Shown: positions 45,881-56,392 of the stretch, piece after piece
Position numbering within the stretch: position 1 is the stretch's first letter
Layout of the letters: each line of letters begins with the position of its first letter
NCBI RefSeq assembly: GCF_018882465.1
Contig: NZ_JACVOK010000001.1
Coordinates: forward strand, 372,001-436,000
DNA from: Polynucleobacter sp. 73C-SIWE
GTDB lineage: Bacteria; Pseudomonadota; Gammaproteobacteria; Burkholderiales; Burkholderiaceae
DNA: 64,000 bases
Direction: 5' to 3'
Translations under genes and position numbers: made by a program
Notes under the pieces: model-generated
Seen by the model: the letters and a program-made list of their open reading frames with translations, nothing else
What the model was told of the DNA's origin: nothing
Databases searched by the model: none

Positions 45881-46381
45881 TTACAGTTTTTTCAAAATAG
45901 AAGCAGCATCGCTTACTTCAAATTTTCCAGGTGCTTCGCGATCTAAAGACTTCACTACACCATCTTCAACAATCATGGCGTAACGATCTGAACGCACACC
46001 CAAACCACGAGCCGTTAAATCTAACTCTATGCCCATCTTCTTGGTGAACTCAGCACTACCATCACCCATCATACGAATCTTTTTTCCAACCTTTTGATCA
46101 CGTCCCCAAGCGCCCATTACAAATGGATCATTTACGGAAATACACCAAATTTCGTCAACACCTTTTGCTTTGATCGCATCGTAGTGTTCAACATATCCAG
46201 GTACATGCTTTGCAGAGCAAGTCGGTGTAAATGCGCCAGGCAATGCAAAGATCACAATTTTTTTGCCAGCTACAAGCTTCTCAACTTCAAAGGCGTTTGG
46301 CCCTAAGGAGCAGCCTTCGCTCTCTTCATCAAAAAATTCATAAAGAGTAGCGTTTGGTAATTTTTGTCCAACAGTAATCAT
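45881..46381 (-). CDS. Peroxiredoxin (Prx5-like)
   Basis: This 166-residue thiol peroxidase reduces H2O2 and organic peroxides. The peroxidatic cysteine lies in ALPGAFTPTCSAKHVPGY near 47-64, the PxxxTxxC Prx5 motif, and RYAMIVEDGVVKSL is near 133-146. I see only the peroxidatic cysteine and two others, so the resolving thiol is uncertain. It lies between ftsZ and lpxC in the division cluster, a location I recall in other Burkholderiales. A long inverted repeat precedes its ribosome-binding site (GGAG, near 46386). Confidence 0.93.
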   Translation of the reverse strand: MITVGQKLPNATLYEFFDEESEGCSLGPNAFEVEKLVAGKKIVIFALPGAFTPTCSAKHVPGYVEHYDAIKAKGVDEIWCISVNDPFVMGAWGRDQKVGKKIRMMGDGSAEFTKKMGIELDLTARGLGVRSDRYAMIVEDGVVKSLDREAPGKFEVSDAASILKKL

Positions 46382-46390
46382 GACATCTCC

Positions 46391-46478
46391 AATAAGTAAT
46401 TGTTAGTAAGCATGCCAACGCAAGCGCGGGATTCGTCGTCCGGAGGGGCGCCGCGCTGGCAGTTTGCAATTACCTATT
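46391..46478. repeat. 88-bp imperfect inverted repeat with GC-rich core between ftsZ and the peroxiredoxin gene
   Basis: The outer arms AATAAGTAATTG (46391-46402) and CAATTACCTATT (46467-46478) pair at 11 of 12 positions. Inner arms TGCCA/TGGCA (46413-46417 and 46457-46461) and GCGCGG/CCGCGC (46424-46429 and 46451-46456) extend the pairing. The middle is far more GC-rich than neighbouring DNA. It fills nearly the whole intergenic space and ends beside the peroxiredoxin ribosome-binding site. It may be an RNA structure in the leader, a terminator, or a REP-like element. Confidence 0.65.
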
Positions 46479-46493
46479 GTATTGAGCAGTTAG

Positions 46494-47837
46494 TTAGTCT
46501 GCTTGCTTACGTAAAAAGGCTGGAATCTCATAGTAATCTGCCCCTTTATCCAACATGGATTTAGCCTGAGGAGAGCTATCTGCACCTAAAGTAGGTGTAG
46601 GAGTCGCCTCGCGGGAACTACGGAATACCCGTGGCAAATCATATTGGCTGTAATCAACACCGCTACTTGCTGCTGGTTGAGTTGAAACTGATGGAGTGCT
46701 ACCCGCACCCGTCAGCGCCATACCCGCACTAGTACTCAAAGCAGAATCTAAGCCAACCTTACTCATAGCAGCAGATGCGCTAGAAGGAGCAAAAGTATTG
46801 AGGTCTGCCATTGTTGGCATTGCATCACTAGTACCAGTAGCCTGTCTCCAAACTACTTCGGGTTGATTTGCTTTGCGTGCCTGAGGATTATTTAAGCCAG
46901 TGGCAACTACTGTCACGCGTAATGCATCGCCCAAGGTCTCGTCGTACACGGTGCCGAAGATTACGGTTGCATCATCAGCAGCATAACCACGAATAGCAGC
47001 CATTACTTCGCGCGTCTCAGACAATTTCAATGAGCGGCTAGCAGTAATATTTACCAATACACCGCGTGCACCAGATAAATCAACGCCTTCTAATAATGGA
47101 GAGGCCACTGCAGCTTCTGCTGCCAAACGAGCACGATCCATACCAGAAACTGTTGCTGTTCCCATCATGGCTTTACCTTGCTCGCCCATGACAGTCTTCA
47201 CATCTTCAAAGTCAACGTTAATTAAACCTTGAACATTGATGATTTCAGCAATACCAGAGACTGCGTTGTGTAAAACGTCATCAGCACAAGCAAAAGCCTT
47301 ATCAAACTCAGCATCTTCACCCATAACTTCAAAGAGCTTTTCATTGAGAACAACAATCAATGAATCAACGTAAGACTCGAGCTCTGCAGCGCCGTTCTCA
47401 GCAACCTTCAAGCGCTTTACACCCTCGAAATCAAATGGCTTACTGATAACACCAACAGTCAAAATGCCCATTTCTTTTGCGACTTGAGCAACGATTGGAG
47501 CTGCACCAGTACCGGTACCACCACCCATACCTGCAGTAATGAACACCATGTGAGCACCTTGCAAAGTATCTGCAATCCGAGCACGCGCCTCTTCGGCAGA
47601 AGCTGCGCCAATTTCTGGTTTTGCACCTGCACCTAATCCGCTAGAGCCCAGTTGCAAATTCACAGATGCTTCGGAACGCTGTAAAGCGCCAGCATCGGTG
47701 TTCATGCAAATGAACTCTACGCCATTTACTCCGCGACGGATCATGTGCTGGACAGCATTACCGCCAGCTCCACCGACTCCAACCACTTTAATAATGGTTT
47801 TGCCAGCTGTATCTTGATCTAACATTTCAAATTCCAT
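46494..47837 (-). CDS. ftsZ: Cell division GTPase FtsZ
   Basis: This 447-residue tubulin homologue forms the Z-ring. The N-terminal IKVVGVGGAGGNAVQHMI is near 15-32, and the GTP-binding signature GGGTGTGAAPIVA is near 107-119. The synergy-loop region is NVDFEDVKTVM. A Ser/Thr/Ala-rich variable linker (about 335-420) leads to the conserved C-terminal peptide YYEIPAFLRKQAD, which docks on FtsA and ZipA. It is the last division gene of the cluster, 50 bp after ftsA. Confidence 0.98.
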   Translation of the reverse strand: MEFEMLDQDTAGKTIIKVVGVGGAGGNAVQHMIRRGVNGVEFICMNTDAGALQRSEASVNLQLGSSGLGAGAKPEIGAASAEEARARIADTLQGAHMVFITAGMGGGTGTGAAPIVAQVAKEMGILTVGVISKPFDFEGVKRLKVAENGAAELESYVDSLIVVLNEKLFEVMGEDAEFDKAFACADDVLHNAVSGIAEIINVQGLINVDFEDVKTVMGEQGKAMMGTATVSGMDRARLAAEAAVASPLLEGVDLSGARGVLVNITASRSLKLSETREVMAAIRGYAADDATVIFGTVYDETLGDALRVTVVATGLNNPQARKANQPEVVWRQATGTSDAMPTMADLNTFAPSSASAAMSKVGLDSALSTSAGMALTGAGSTPSVSTQPAASSGVDYSQYDLPRVFRSSREATPTPTLGADSSPQAKSMLDKGADYYEIPAFLRKQAD

Positions 47838-47887
47838 ATACCCTCCTAGGTAAATAACTTACTACATTGACGACGACGAAAAACAAC

Positions 47888-49123
47888 TTAAAAATTTCCT
47901 GCAAACCATTCCTTCATGCGCGACATAATTCCTTGCAGTGCGCCTGATTGAGAAACACGACGACCACGCAACAACTGTGCTTGGCCTTCCATGAGCAAAC
48001 CAATGCTGGTGGCGTATCTGGGGCTACGCAATACTTCATGTAAATGCCCACGATATTCGGGTGTACCAATTCGAGCAGGTCGTAAGAAGACTTGCTCAGC
48101 TAACTCAACCATTCCTGGCATCAATGACGTACCGCCAGTGAGCACAATTCCAGAGGAGACCATGTCTTCATAGCCAGAGTCACGCACCACACCTCTCACC
48201 AAGGTAAATAGCTCTTCAACCCGCGGCTCAATCACTGCAGCAAGTGCTTGCTTAGACATTGGACGCGGGTCACGATCACCAACACCAGGTACATCAATCA
48301 TGGCGGCTGAATCAGCCATATCTTGACGAGCAATTCCATGGGCAATTTTTAAATCTTCCGCCTCAATTGTTGGAGTACGCAATGCCATTGCAATATCGTT
48401 AGTAATTTGGTCGCCGGCAATTGGAATCACGGCGGTATGACGAATCGATCCTTGGCAATAAATCGCGATGTCAGTAGTGCCGCCACCAATATCGACTAAG
48501 ACAACACCAAGTTCTTTTTCATCATCAGTAAGGACAGCTAAGCTTGATGCCAAAGGCTGCAAAATGAGATCATTCACCTCGAGACCACAACGACGTACAC
48601 ACTTCACAATATTTTGTGCAGCACTTACAGCACCAGTAACAATATGTACCTTCACCTCTAAACGTAAACCACTCATACCGATTGGCTCGCGGACATCTTC
48701 TTGGCCATCGATGATGAATTCTTGTACCAAGATATGTAAAATTTGTTGATCCGTTGGAATATTGATTGCTTTAGCAGTTTCCAATACGCGCTCAACATCG
48801 CCAGCGCCTACTTCTTTGTCTCGTATAGCGACCATACCGCTCGAGTTAAAGCTCACAATGTGATTTCCGGCAATGCCAGTAAATACTTGAACAATCTGGC
48901 GGTCAGCCATCACCTCGGCCTCTTCCAAAGCCTTCTGAATCGACTGAACAGTTGCTTCAATGTTGACTACAACGCCCTTTTTTAAACCCTTAGAGGCTGT
49001 TTGACCAACACCAACTACGTTAAATTGGCCATCAGGTGCAAGCTCTGCTACTAAGGCTACTACCTTAGAAGTCCCAATGTCTAAACCCACTAGCAGGTCG
49101 CGATTATCTTTACTCATTGCCAT
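47888..49123 (-). CDS. ftsA: Cell division protein FtsA
   Basis: This 411-residue actin-like ATPase tethers FtsZ to the membrane. Phosphate loops are GLDIGTSKVVALVAE near 13-27 and LVDIGGGTTDIAIY near 207-220. The adenosine motif GIVLTGGTSLMPG is near 342-354. The C-terminal amphipathic helix that binds membrane is visible as GIMSRMKEWFAGNF. The start could be the first ATG or the third codon. It is 3 bp after ftsQ. Confidence 0.97.
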   Translation of the reverse strand: MAMSKDNRDLLVGLDIGTSKVVALVAELAPDGQFNVVGVGQTASKGLKKGVVVNIEATVQSIQKALEEAEVMADRQIVQVFTGIAGNHIVSFNSSGMVAIRDKEVGAGDVERVLETAKAINIPTDQQILHILVQEFIIDGQEDVREPIGMSGLRLEVKVHIVTGAVSAAQNIVKCVRRCGLEVNDLILQPLASSLAVLTDDEKELGVVLVDIGGGTTDIAIYCQGSIRHTAVIPIAGDQITNDIAMALRTPTIEAEDLKIAHGIARQDMADSAAMIDVPGVGDRDPRPMSKQALAAVIEPRVEELFTLVRGVVRDSGYEDMVSSGIVLTGGTSLMPGMVELAEQVFLRPARIGTPEYRGHLHEVLRSPRYATSIGLLMEGQAQLLRGRRVSQSGALQGIMSRMKEWFAGNF

Positions 49124-49126
49124 TCC

Positions 49127-49984
49127 TCATTGCTTCAGCTCACTTTTTTTGCCATCTACATCACTCTTTTTCAAACTTCCAGATGCAAGATGCACTGCGA
49201 AACCATTTGCATAACGTAGATCTACTGCATCCACTCGATTAGCCCATTTCTCTTGCACCTGAGGCCAATACTTAAATAGACGTGCAACACGTTCTTCTGT
49301 TAAGTTTTTGTCCGAACTCTCTTCATCCCGTCCAAATTCGACTTTCATGCCATTGGATAACTTGACGTGCCAGGCATAACGCTCAGTTAATGCCAAGCTC
49401 ACTACCTGAGCATTCCAAGGTTTAAACCAGTTATTAGCTTTTTCATAAAGGCTCATTACCTCTTTACCAGCATCGTCTGGTCCAGAAAAATCTAATAAGT
49501 GTTTGTCATCAACTAGCTCTGAAACACGGCCAGCAAATAGCTCACCATGTGTATTCATTAAAGTATTGCTACTCTCACTACCCCAAGTAGCAAAAGCCTT
49601 CTGCTCTTCAATATTCACTATCAAACCATTGGGCCAAACACGACGAACATTAGCGTGGCGCACCCAAGGCATACTTTCAAAGCCACGCTTCACATCTTCT
49701 AAACGCACACTGAAGAAGTTGCCTTGCACGGTTTCCATTACCTGACGCTTCACGAGAGATTTATTAATGTGTTTCAGTGTTTGACCAGCAACCGGCTCAA
49801 CCTGAATTTGTCTCAAAGTAAAAACAGATCTCTGGCTTAACCAAACCAGAATCCCAACCACCAACATCACAGCAAAGCAGCGCATCAAGAAACGACTAAG
49901 CTTTTGCATCCGCTCTGGATGATTCCAAAGCGGAGACATGATGACGGAGAAAATATCTCCGAAGCGGTCTAAGAGTGTGCTCAT
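49127..49984 (-). CDS. ftsQ: Cell division protein FtsQ
   Basis: The product is about 285 residues from the ATG at 49984, which overlaps the ddl stop (ATGA). A longer version would read back into ddl. A short cytoplasmic part is followed by one membrane helix ([20 protein letters not shown]). The periplasmic POTRA domain ([20 protein letters not shown] and so on) and the FtsQ beta domain with [20 protein letters not shown] near the end complete it. It links early and late divisome proteins (FtsB/FtsL). Confidence 0.94.
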   Translation of the reverse strand: MSTLLDRFGDIFSVIMSPLWNHPERMQKLSRFLMRCFAVMLVVGILVWLSQRSVFTLRQIQVEPVAGQTLKHINKSLVKRQVMETVQGNFFSVRLEDVKRGFESMPWVRHANVRRVWPNGLIVNIEEQKAFATWGSESSNTLMNTHGELFAGRVSELVDDKHLLDFSGPDDAGKEVMSLYEKANNWFKPWNAQVVSLALTERYAWHVKLSNGMKVEFGRDEESSDKNLTEERVARLFKYWPQVQEKWANRVDAVDLRYANGFAVHLASGSLKKSDVDGKKSELKQ

Positions 49985-50994
49985 GTAATAGCACCTTCTT
50001 TTTGTTGCAAAGTTTGGCTTAGTAACCACAGCACGAGGTCTGCATAAGGAACGCCAGCTGCTTTAGCTGCCATCGGCACTAAAGAGTGAGAGGTCATACC
50101 TGGTGAGGTATTCATCTCTAATAAATAGGGCTTACCAGTTTTCTGATCGAGCATGACATCTGCACGACCCCATGTGCGGCAACCTAGGGCCTTGTATGCA
50201 GCTAAGGCCAACTCTTGAACGCGCTCATTAATCTCAACCGCAAGTCCAGTTGGGCATAGGTATTGAGTCTTGTCTGAGAAATATTTATTATGGAAGTCGT
50301 AGTTAGCTTCCGGTGGGATAATTTTGATCACAGGCAATGCTTCTGCTGTATCACCTTGACCAACTAGCGGGCAAGTGAGCTCATCTCCAATGATGCAAGT
50401 CTCAGCAATCACTTTTTTATCTAATCCCGCAGCAAGCTTATAGGCTGCTGGTAATTCATTGACAGATTTCACCTTGGTTAAACCTAGTGAAGAACCTTCA
50501 TGCGCTGGTTTCACTATCAAAGGCAGACCTAAATGCTCGACGACTGCATTCCAGTCGCTATTTGCAGTTAATTCTTCAAACTCTGGGGTCGCCAGACCAT
50601 TGCTAATCCAAACTTGCTTAGTCACAATCTTGTCAATTGCTAAAGCAGAAGCTAATACACCACTACCGGTATACGGCAGATTCAATAAGTCTAATAAGCC
50701 TTGGATAGTTCCATCTTCACCGTAACGACCATGTAAGGCGATAAAAATACGATCAAATTTTTCTTTTGCTAACTCTGTTGGGCAGCGTAAGCCAGTATCA
50801 AAAGCATGTGCATCCACACCTTTAGAGAGCAAAGCCTCCAAAACACCATTGCCTGACATGAGAGATATTTCTCGCTCACCCGAGCGCCCACCTAAGAGAA
50901 CACCAACCCGACCAAACGATTTCACATCTAGCTTGGATATCTGAGACTTCACACGATCGCCCCACATGCCGAGGCTTGTATCTAACTTAGACAC
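49981..50994 (-). CDS. ddl: D-alanine--D-alanine ligase
   Basis: The product is about 337 residues from the GTG at 50994. That start has a full GGAGG six bases upstream, inside the end of murC, and overlaps the murC stop by 8 bp. This ATP-grasp enzyme makes the D-Ala-D-Ala dipeptide. Motifs are [19 protein letters not shown] near 29-47, [14 protein letters not shown] near 162, and [20 protein letters not shown] near 295-314. It fits the DdlB group, which sits in the dcw cluster. Confidence 0.96.
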   Translation of the reverse strand: MSKLDTSLGMWGDRVKSQISKLDVKSFGRVGVLLGGRSGEREISLMSGNGVLEALLSKGVDAHAFDTGLRCPTELAKEKFDRIFIALHGRYGEDGTIQGLLDLLNLPYTGSGVLASALAIDKIVTKQVWISNGLATPEFEELTANSDWNAVVEHLGLPLIVKPAHEGSSLGLTKVKSVNELPAAYKLAAGLDKKVIAETCIIGDELTCPLVGQGDTAEALPVIKIIPPEANYDFHNKYFSDKTQYLCPTGLAVEINERVQELALAAYKALGCRTWGRADVMLDQKTGKPYLLEMNTSPGMTSHSLVPMAAKAAGVPYADLVLWLLSQTLQQKEGAIT

Positions 50995-52423
50995 TCTTTG
51001 CCTCCGCCAAGGTATGAGGCAGTGCAGAGATTGATCCTGCACCCATTGTGATTAAGACATCGCCATCTTTTAATACTTGAGATAACTTTTCTGGCATCTC
51101 TGCAATATTTGCTGCGAATGCCACCGCCGCAGAATTTAAGGAGCCTTTTGTATGCTTCTCCTCTGCAAGTGCTGCCTTCATCAAACTCTTACCATCTGCA
51201 CCCGGAATCTTTGCCTCGCCGGCTGGATAAACCTCGGTCAATACCAATGCATCAAAATTTCGGAGGACTTGCACAAACTCTCCAAAACAATCCCGTGTTC
51301 TTGTAAAGCGATGTGGCTGGAATGCCAACACTAAACGGCGTTCTGGGAACGCACCTCGAGCTGCTGCTAAGGTCGCAGCCATCTCTACCGGATGGTGGCC
51401 ATAATCATCAATCAAGGTAAAACTTCCACCAGAGGCAAGTGGAATCTCACCATAGCGCTGGAAGCGTCGACCAACGCCACTAAATTCTGAGAGTGCTTTT
51501 GTAATTGCTTCATCGCCAACACCCAACTCAGTGGCAATACCAATTGCAGCTAGAGCATTACGCACATTATGCAACCCAGGTAAGTTCAATGTGATATTAA
51601 GAGGGCCTGGTCTATTACCATGCCTGCGAACGGTGCGGCGATCCACAGTAAAGTGCATACGCGTGCCATCAGCACGAATATTGCTAGCTCTAATATCTGC
51701 ATCTTCAGAGAGGCCATAACGCAAGACGGGCTGAGATACAAATGGAATGATGTCACGTACATTGGCATCATCAATACACAATACTGCTACCCCATAAAAA
51801 GGCATGCGCTGAATAAATTGCACAAAGGCTTGCTTCAATCTCGCCATATCGTGCTGGTAGGTGTCCATATGATCTGCATCAATATTAGTAACCACTTCCA
51901 TTGCCGGGAAAAGCTGTAAGAAAGAAGCGTCAGACTCATCAGCTTCAACCACAATGAAGTCGCCGCGACCCAAACGCGCATTGGCACCAGCAGAGTTAAG
52001 CTTTCCACCAATGACAAAAGTGGGATCGAGACCACCCTCAGCCAGGACCGAAGCAACTAAACTAGTTGTAGTGGTCTTGCCATGTGTGCCAGCAATAGCG
52101 ATGCCTTGTTTTAGGCGCATCAACTCACCCAACATCACTGCTCGCTGAATGACTGGAATCTTTGCAGCACGCGCTGCAAGAACTTCGGGATTATTTCCAG
52201 CTACTGCAGTAGAAATAACCACTGCTTCTGCAGTACCAATATTTTTAGGATCATGGCCAATATGAATCACCGCGCCTAACTCTTTTAGGCGCTTCGTTAC
52301 AGGGCCTTCAGCTAAATCAGATCCAGATACTTGATAGCCTAGATTCAGTAAAACTTCGGCTATGCCGCTCATACCAGCACCACCAATACCAACGAAATGA
52401 ATTTGCTGAACAATATGCTTCAT
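50987..52423 (-). CDS. murC: UDP-N-acetylmuramate--L-alanine ligase
   Basis: The product is about 478 residues from the ATG at 52423, which overlaps the murG stop (ATGA). It adds L-Ala to UDP-MurNAc. The N-terminal [20 protein letters not shown] and the P-loop [14 protein letters not shown] near 115 are MurC features. [14 protein letters not shown] near 173 and [20 protein letters not shown] near 349 are also typical. It shares ancestry with mpl but not the MHIHI start. Confidence 0.97.
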   Translation of the reverse strand: MKHIVQQIHFVGIGGAGMSGIAEVLLNLGYQVSGSDLAEGPVTKRLKELGAVIHIGHDPKNIGTAEAVVISTAVAGNNPEVLAARAAKIPVIQRAVMLGELMRLKQGIAIAGTHGKTTTTSLVASVLAEGGLDPTFVIGGKLNSAGANARLGRGDFIVVEADESDASFLQLFPAMEVVTNIDADHMDTYQHDMARLKQAFVQFIQRMPFYGVAVLCIDDANVRDIIPFVSQPVLRYGLSEDADIRASNIRADGTRMHFTVDRRTVRRHGNRPGPLNITLNLPGLHNVRNALAAIGIATELGVGDEAITKALSEFSGVGRRFQRYGEIPLASGGSFTLIDDYGHHPVEMAATLAAARGAFPERRLVLAFQPHRFTRTRDCFGEFVQVLRNFDALVLTEVYPAGEAKIPGADGKSLMKAALAEEKHTKGSLNSAAVAFAANIAEMPEKLSQVLKDGDVLITMGAGSISALPHTLAEAKSV

Positions 52424-53493
52424 ACACCTACCCCCGCACAATCAGCGCAAACCTCAGCTACTCGCTGGGTTGCATGTGGTTTAGCTAAAGCATGCGCACG
52501 CAAAGCCATTTCCTTTAGGTCCGCACGATTAAAACTTTGAATCATGGATGCCAAATCGTGTGGATTCAGGTCTTGCTGGGGCAATAAGATTGCAGCATCT
52601 GCATCAGCTAAAAATTTTGCATTAGCAGTTTGATGGTCATCAATTGCATATGGAAAGGGAATTAAGCAAGAAGCAACGCCACAAGCTGCTAATTCTGAAA
52701 CTGTCATTGCACCTGCGCGACAAATCACAAGATCTGCTTGTGCATACGCGGAGGGCATATCGTCAATAAAGGGACGAATATCTGCTTCAATACCTAGCTC
52801 GGCATAATGCTTTTGCAAATCAGCTAAATGCTTATCGCCCGCCTGGTGAATGACCTGAGGACGCACATCTTTAGAGAGTAGCGCCAAAGCTGCAGGAATA
52901 TTTTCATTTAAAGCGGCCGCGCCTAAACTACCACCCACGACCAATATAGATAAAGGTCCTTGACGCTGTTCGTAGCGCAATGCAGGCGCCGAAATATGAT
53001 CAAACTCTTCACGAATAGGATTACCTACCCACTCGGCATGCGCCATCGTATTTGGGAAGCCAGTTAATGTACGCATTGCAATTTTGGCAAGCGCACGATT
53101 TGCACTCCCTGCTACAGAATTTGCTTCATGTAGTACTAAAGGACGGCTTAACAACTTAGTTACTAAACCCCCAGGGAAAGAAATATAGCCACCCATACCT
53201 AAAACCACAGATGGTTTTAGACGACGCATAATCTTCCAACTTTGAACACAAGCGCGTATTAAATTAAATGGCAACATCAGTTTGGTCTTGAGGCCTTTGC
53301 CTCGTAAACCGCCAAACTCAACTGCTTCAAACGGAAAATCACAAGACTTTACTAAGCGATATTCCATGCCATTTTGGTTACCCAACCATGACACATTCCA
53401 ACCGCAGATCCGCAGATATTCAGCAATAGCAAGGCCTGGGAAGATGTGCCCGCCAGTACCACCAGCCATCACCAAAATTGAGGGTCTTGTCAC
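52420..53493 (-). CDS. murG: UDP-GlcNAc:undecaprenyl-pyrophosphoryl-MurNAc-pentapeptide transferase
   Basis: This 357-residue peripheral inner-membrane glycosyltransferase converts lipid I to lipid II. It starts with GTG, overlapping the ftsW stop (GTGA). Glycine-rich loops [19 protein letters not shown] near 9-27 and [12 protein letters not shown] near 187 bind substrate. [17 protein letters not shown] near 265 binds UDP-GlcNAc. The length is normal. Confidence 0.97.
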   Translation of the reverse strand: MTRPSILVMAGGTGGHIFPGLAIAEYLRICGWNVSWLGNQNGMEYRLVKSCDFPFEAVEFGGLRGKGLKTKLMLPFNLIRACVQSWKIMRRLKPSVVLGMGGYISFPGGLVTKLLSRPLVLHEANSVAGSANRALAKIAMRTLTGFPNTMAHAEWVGNPIREEFDHISAPALRYEQRQGPLSILVVGGSLGAAALNENIPAALALLSKDVRPQVIHQAGDKHLADLQKHYAELGIEADIRPFIDDMPSAYAQADLVICRAGAMTVSELAACGVASCLIPFPYAIDDHQTANAKFLADADAAILLPQQDLNPHDLASMIQSFNRADLKEMALRAHALAKPHATQRVAEVCADCAGVGV

Positions 53494-54761
53494 AGCTTCC
53501 CTCCGCGCATCAGAATACGATTCTCATAATCAATTCGGAGGAGCATGGCAATTGCCACGACATTCATCAAAATTGCAGATCCACCGTAACTTACTAATGG
53601 CAATGTCAAACCCTTGGTTGGTAATAAACCGAGGTTCACACCTATATTAATAAAGGCTTGCCAGCCAATCCAAATTGCTACGCCCTTGGCTGCAAGACCA
53701 GCAAAACTACGGTCTAACTGCAAAGCGGTACGCCCAATTAAGAAAGCACGTCGGACGATCCAATAAAACAAGAAGATCATCACAACCACGCCAACGAAGC
53801 CAAGTTCTTCACCAATTACTGCCATGATGAAATCAGTATGAGCTTCTGGCAGGTAATGCAATTTCTCTACGCTGCCACCAAGCCCAGTACCGAACCACTC
53901 ACCACGACCAAAGGCCATTAAAGAATGTGTTAGCTGATAACCTTTATTTGCAGCGTTATCCACTTGCCATGGATCCATAAAAGCAAGCATGCGGCCGCGA
54001 CGGAATGGCGAGAGCGCAATCATCGCAGCGCCACTCATTAAGCCAACAGCAATCAAACCACCAAATAACTTGGCATTAATACCGCCCAAGAACAAGATAC
54101 CAAATGCAATTAAGGCAACCACTACGAATGCGCCCATATCAGGCTCTGCCATTAATAGGCCGCCAACCAATGCCACTGCAATACCCATTGGCAACATGCC
54201 CTTAACAAATGAGTGCAAGTATTCTTGACGCTGCACGGTATAACTTGCAGCAAAAATGATGGCTGCAAACTTCATTAACTCAGATGGTTGGAAGTTCATT
54301 AAGCCCAGCGGAATCCAGCGTCTAGCTCCATTCACACCCTTACCAACACCTGGGATGAGAACCGCGATCAAGAGCAGCACGGTAAATCCAAAAATCAATG
54401 GTGAATATCGATCCCACACCTTTGTTGGAATCTTGAAGACCCAAATACCTACCCCAATCGCAATCACCAAGGAAATCATGTGGCGAATTAAGAAAAAGTT
54501 ACTGCTGTAATTGGCGTACTTAGGGCCATCTGCCAAAGTAATCGATGCTGAATACACCATTACCAAACCGATCAACATCAGAGAAAGGACTGCCCATACG
54601 AGCAGTTGATCGTATTCCATCATGCGCGAGCGAGTTTGCTCAACTCCCGATACAGCGTCTCTTAAGCCAGTGCGGAAGTTATCAATCCCACCTCTAGAAA
54701 AATTCCAGAAGCGATCTAGGCTTAAACGGTTGTCAGGAAAAAGTTTATCTTTTAGATTCAC
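53490..54761 (-). CDS. ftsW: Lipid II polymerase / cell division protein FtsW
   Basis: This 423-residue SEDS protein has about ten membrane helices. It polymerises septal peptidoglycan with FtsI. Recognisable blocks are LVMVYSASITLADG near 62-75, INGARRW-like VNGARRWIPLGLMNFQPSEL near 142-161, and the C-terminal LPTKGLTLPLVSYGGSAILM near 379-398. A polar N-terminal extension of about 50 residues is present. It overlaps murD (ATGA) and murG by 4 bp each. Confidence 0.96.
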   Translation of the reverse strand: MNLKDKLFPDNRLSLDRFWNFSRGGIDNFRTGLRDAVSGVEQTRSRMMEYDQLLVWAVLSLMLIGLVMVYSASITLADGPKYANYSSNFFLIRHMISLVIAIGVGIWVFKIPTKVWDRYSPLIFGFTVLLLIAVLIPGVGKGVNGARRWIPLGLMNFQPSELMKFAAIIFAASYTVQRQEYLHSFVKGMLPMGIAVALVGGLLMAEPDMGAFVVVALIAFGILFLGGINAKLFGGLIAVGLMSGAAMIALSPFRRGRMLAFMDPWQVDNAANKGYQLTHSLMAFGRGEWFGTGLGGSVEKLHYLPEAHTDFIMAVIGEELGFVGVVVMIFLFYWIVRRAFLIGRTALQLDRSFAGLAAKGVAIWIGWQAFINIGVNLGLLPTKGLTLPLVSYGGSAILMNVVAIAMLLRIDYENRILMRGGKL

Positions 54762-56392
54762 GCTTGAGCTCCTTCAAAACGCATTCCTAATTCTTCCACT
54801 TCTTCAACAAATGCTTGGGCACGCGCAACATAATCTTTAAACTGATCAAAACTTGCGCAAGCAGGAGAGAGTAAGACCAAATCCCCAGATTGGGCCTGTT
54901 GTGCGGCTGTTTTGACAGCTGACTCCAAGGTGCCGCTAATCGTGCAAGAAACATCATTGCCAATAGCCTCACCAATAGCAGCGCCATCTTTACCAATCAA
55001 GAAAATACCTTTAACAAAACGTAAAGCGGGCTCACGTAATGGACTAAAGTCTTGTCCCTTACCATCACCACCAGCGATTAACCAAATTCTCTTGCCGGAT
55101 TCATTGCTTCCTAGACCATTCAGGGCTGCTACCGTTGCACCTACATTAGTACCTTTGCTGTCATCGACATACTCAACATCATTTACAACTGCGACGCTCT
55201 GAACACGATGAGGCTCGCCGTGATAATCACGCAAACCATGTAGGAGAACATTCATTGGTAAGTTAACCGCCCTTGCTAATGCCAATGCAGCTAATGCGTT
55301 CAATGCATTATGGCGACCACGAATTCTGAGTGCGTCAGCTGGAATTAAGCGTTTTAATCTCAGCGGCTCGTCTTCTGCAATTACAGCTGATTTACGACGA
55401 CGCTTAGGCTCAAGATCCTCATCTACCTCTGCCCATACAAGCCAATCAATTCCGCCAGCTCGTAAATCATGCTCAATGCCGAAAGCACCTTGCTCATCTG
55501 GTCTATTAGAACCAAAAGTCACAATCGACTTTTCTGTCTTTTGATCCCCAGAAAGCAAACTCATCACCAAAGAATCGTCGCGATTCAAAATACAAAGTGT
55601 GTCTGCGCCAAATATCTTTGCTTTTGCATCTGCATACGACTGCATATCGCCATGCCAATCCAAATGATCTTGGGTGATATTCAGAACAGTGGCAGCAGTA
55701 GCATTGAGGGTATACGTATAAACCAATTGGAAGCTGGACAATTCAAGCACCCAAATATCGGGCATATCCTCAAGTTGGTCAGCGTCATTCAGACAACTCA
55801 TCAACTTGTTTAATGCAGCAGGGCTAATATTTCCAGCTACAGCAACTTTTTTCCCGGCGCGCTCGCAGAGTTGGCCGGTTAATGCAGTAGTAGTAGTTTT
55901 TCCATTGGTTCCGGTGATCGCCAATACTGCCGCTTCATAGCTCGATTCAGCCACTTGGGCCATGCGACTTAATGCTGCAATGGCGCGCGCAAAGAACTCG
56001 ATCTCACTCCAAACATCAATTCTGTCTTTTCTAGCCTTAGCTAAGAATGATTGAGTAGGTTCCTGAAATGGAGATAGGCCAGGACTAATACCAATCACAT
56101 CAATATCAAGCAATAACTCATCTTTTAAGGGTCCAAACTGAATATCTTTCAATCCATCAATTTTTAATTCATCTAGCCAAGCATTCTGGCACTCAGAAAA
56201 TTGAGATTGATCGCGTGTATCCACCAAACGAACAATGGCGCCATTACGCAAGCACCACTTAGCCATAGCAACACCAGACTCTCCCAGACCCAAAATCAAA
56301 AAGCGGTGGGGAGCTTGATAGCCTGCATCAGCTATGAAAGCAGGATTTGCGAAGGTATTTTCTAGATTCAACATATTTACTCTTTGGCTCAC
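54758..56392 (-). CDS. murD: UDP-N-acetylmuramoyl-L-alanine--D-glutamate ligase
   Basis: This 544-residue ligase is longer than the roughly 440 residues of E. coli MurD. The N-domain has [18 protein letters not shown] near 32-49, and the P-loop [17 protein letters not shown] is near 158-174. ELSSFQL and the C-terminal [15 protein letters not shown] near 435-449 and [14 protein letters not shown] are present. Extra length comes partly from a charged insertion around 310-340 containing PKRRRK, and partly from an N-terminal extension. It starts with GTG, overlapping the mraY stop. Confidence 0.95.
   Translation of the reverse strand: MSQRVNMLNLENTFANPAFIADAGYQAPHRFLILGLGESGVAMAKWCLRNGAIVRLVDTRDQSQFSECQNAWLDELKIDGLKDIQFGPLKDELLLDIDVIGISPGLSPFQEPTQSFLAKARKDRIDVWSEIEFFARAIAALSRMAQVAESSYEAAVLAITGTNGKTTTTALTGQLCERAGKKVAVAGNISPAALNKLMSCLNDADQLEDMPDIWVLELSSFQLVYTYTLNATAATVLNITQDHLDWHGDMQSYADAKAKIFGADTLCILNRDDSLVMSLLSGDQKTEKSIVTFGSNRPDEQGAFGIEHDLRAGGIDWLVWAEVDEDLEPKRRRKSAVIAEDEPLRLKRLIPADALRIRGRHNALNALAALALARAVNLPMNVLLHGLRDYHGEPHRVQSVAVVNDVEYVDDSKGTNVGATVAALNGLGSNESGKRIWLIAGGDGKGQDFSPLREPALRFVKGIFLIGKDGAAIGEAIGNDVSCTISGTLESAVKTAAQQAQSGDLVLLSPACASFDQFKDYVARAQAFVEEVEELGMRFEGAQA

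Noticed and set aside
49985-50029. Longer FtsQ reading frame starting at 50029
   Set aside because: The ATG at 49984 overlaps the ddl stop in the usual ATGA manner and gives the normal FtsQ N-terminus; the extension is within ddl.
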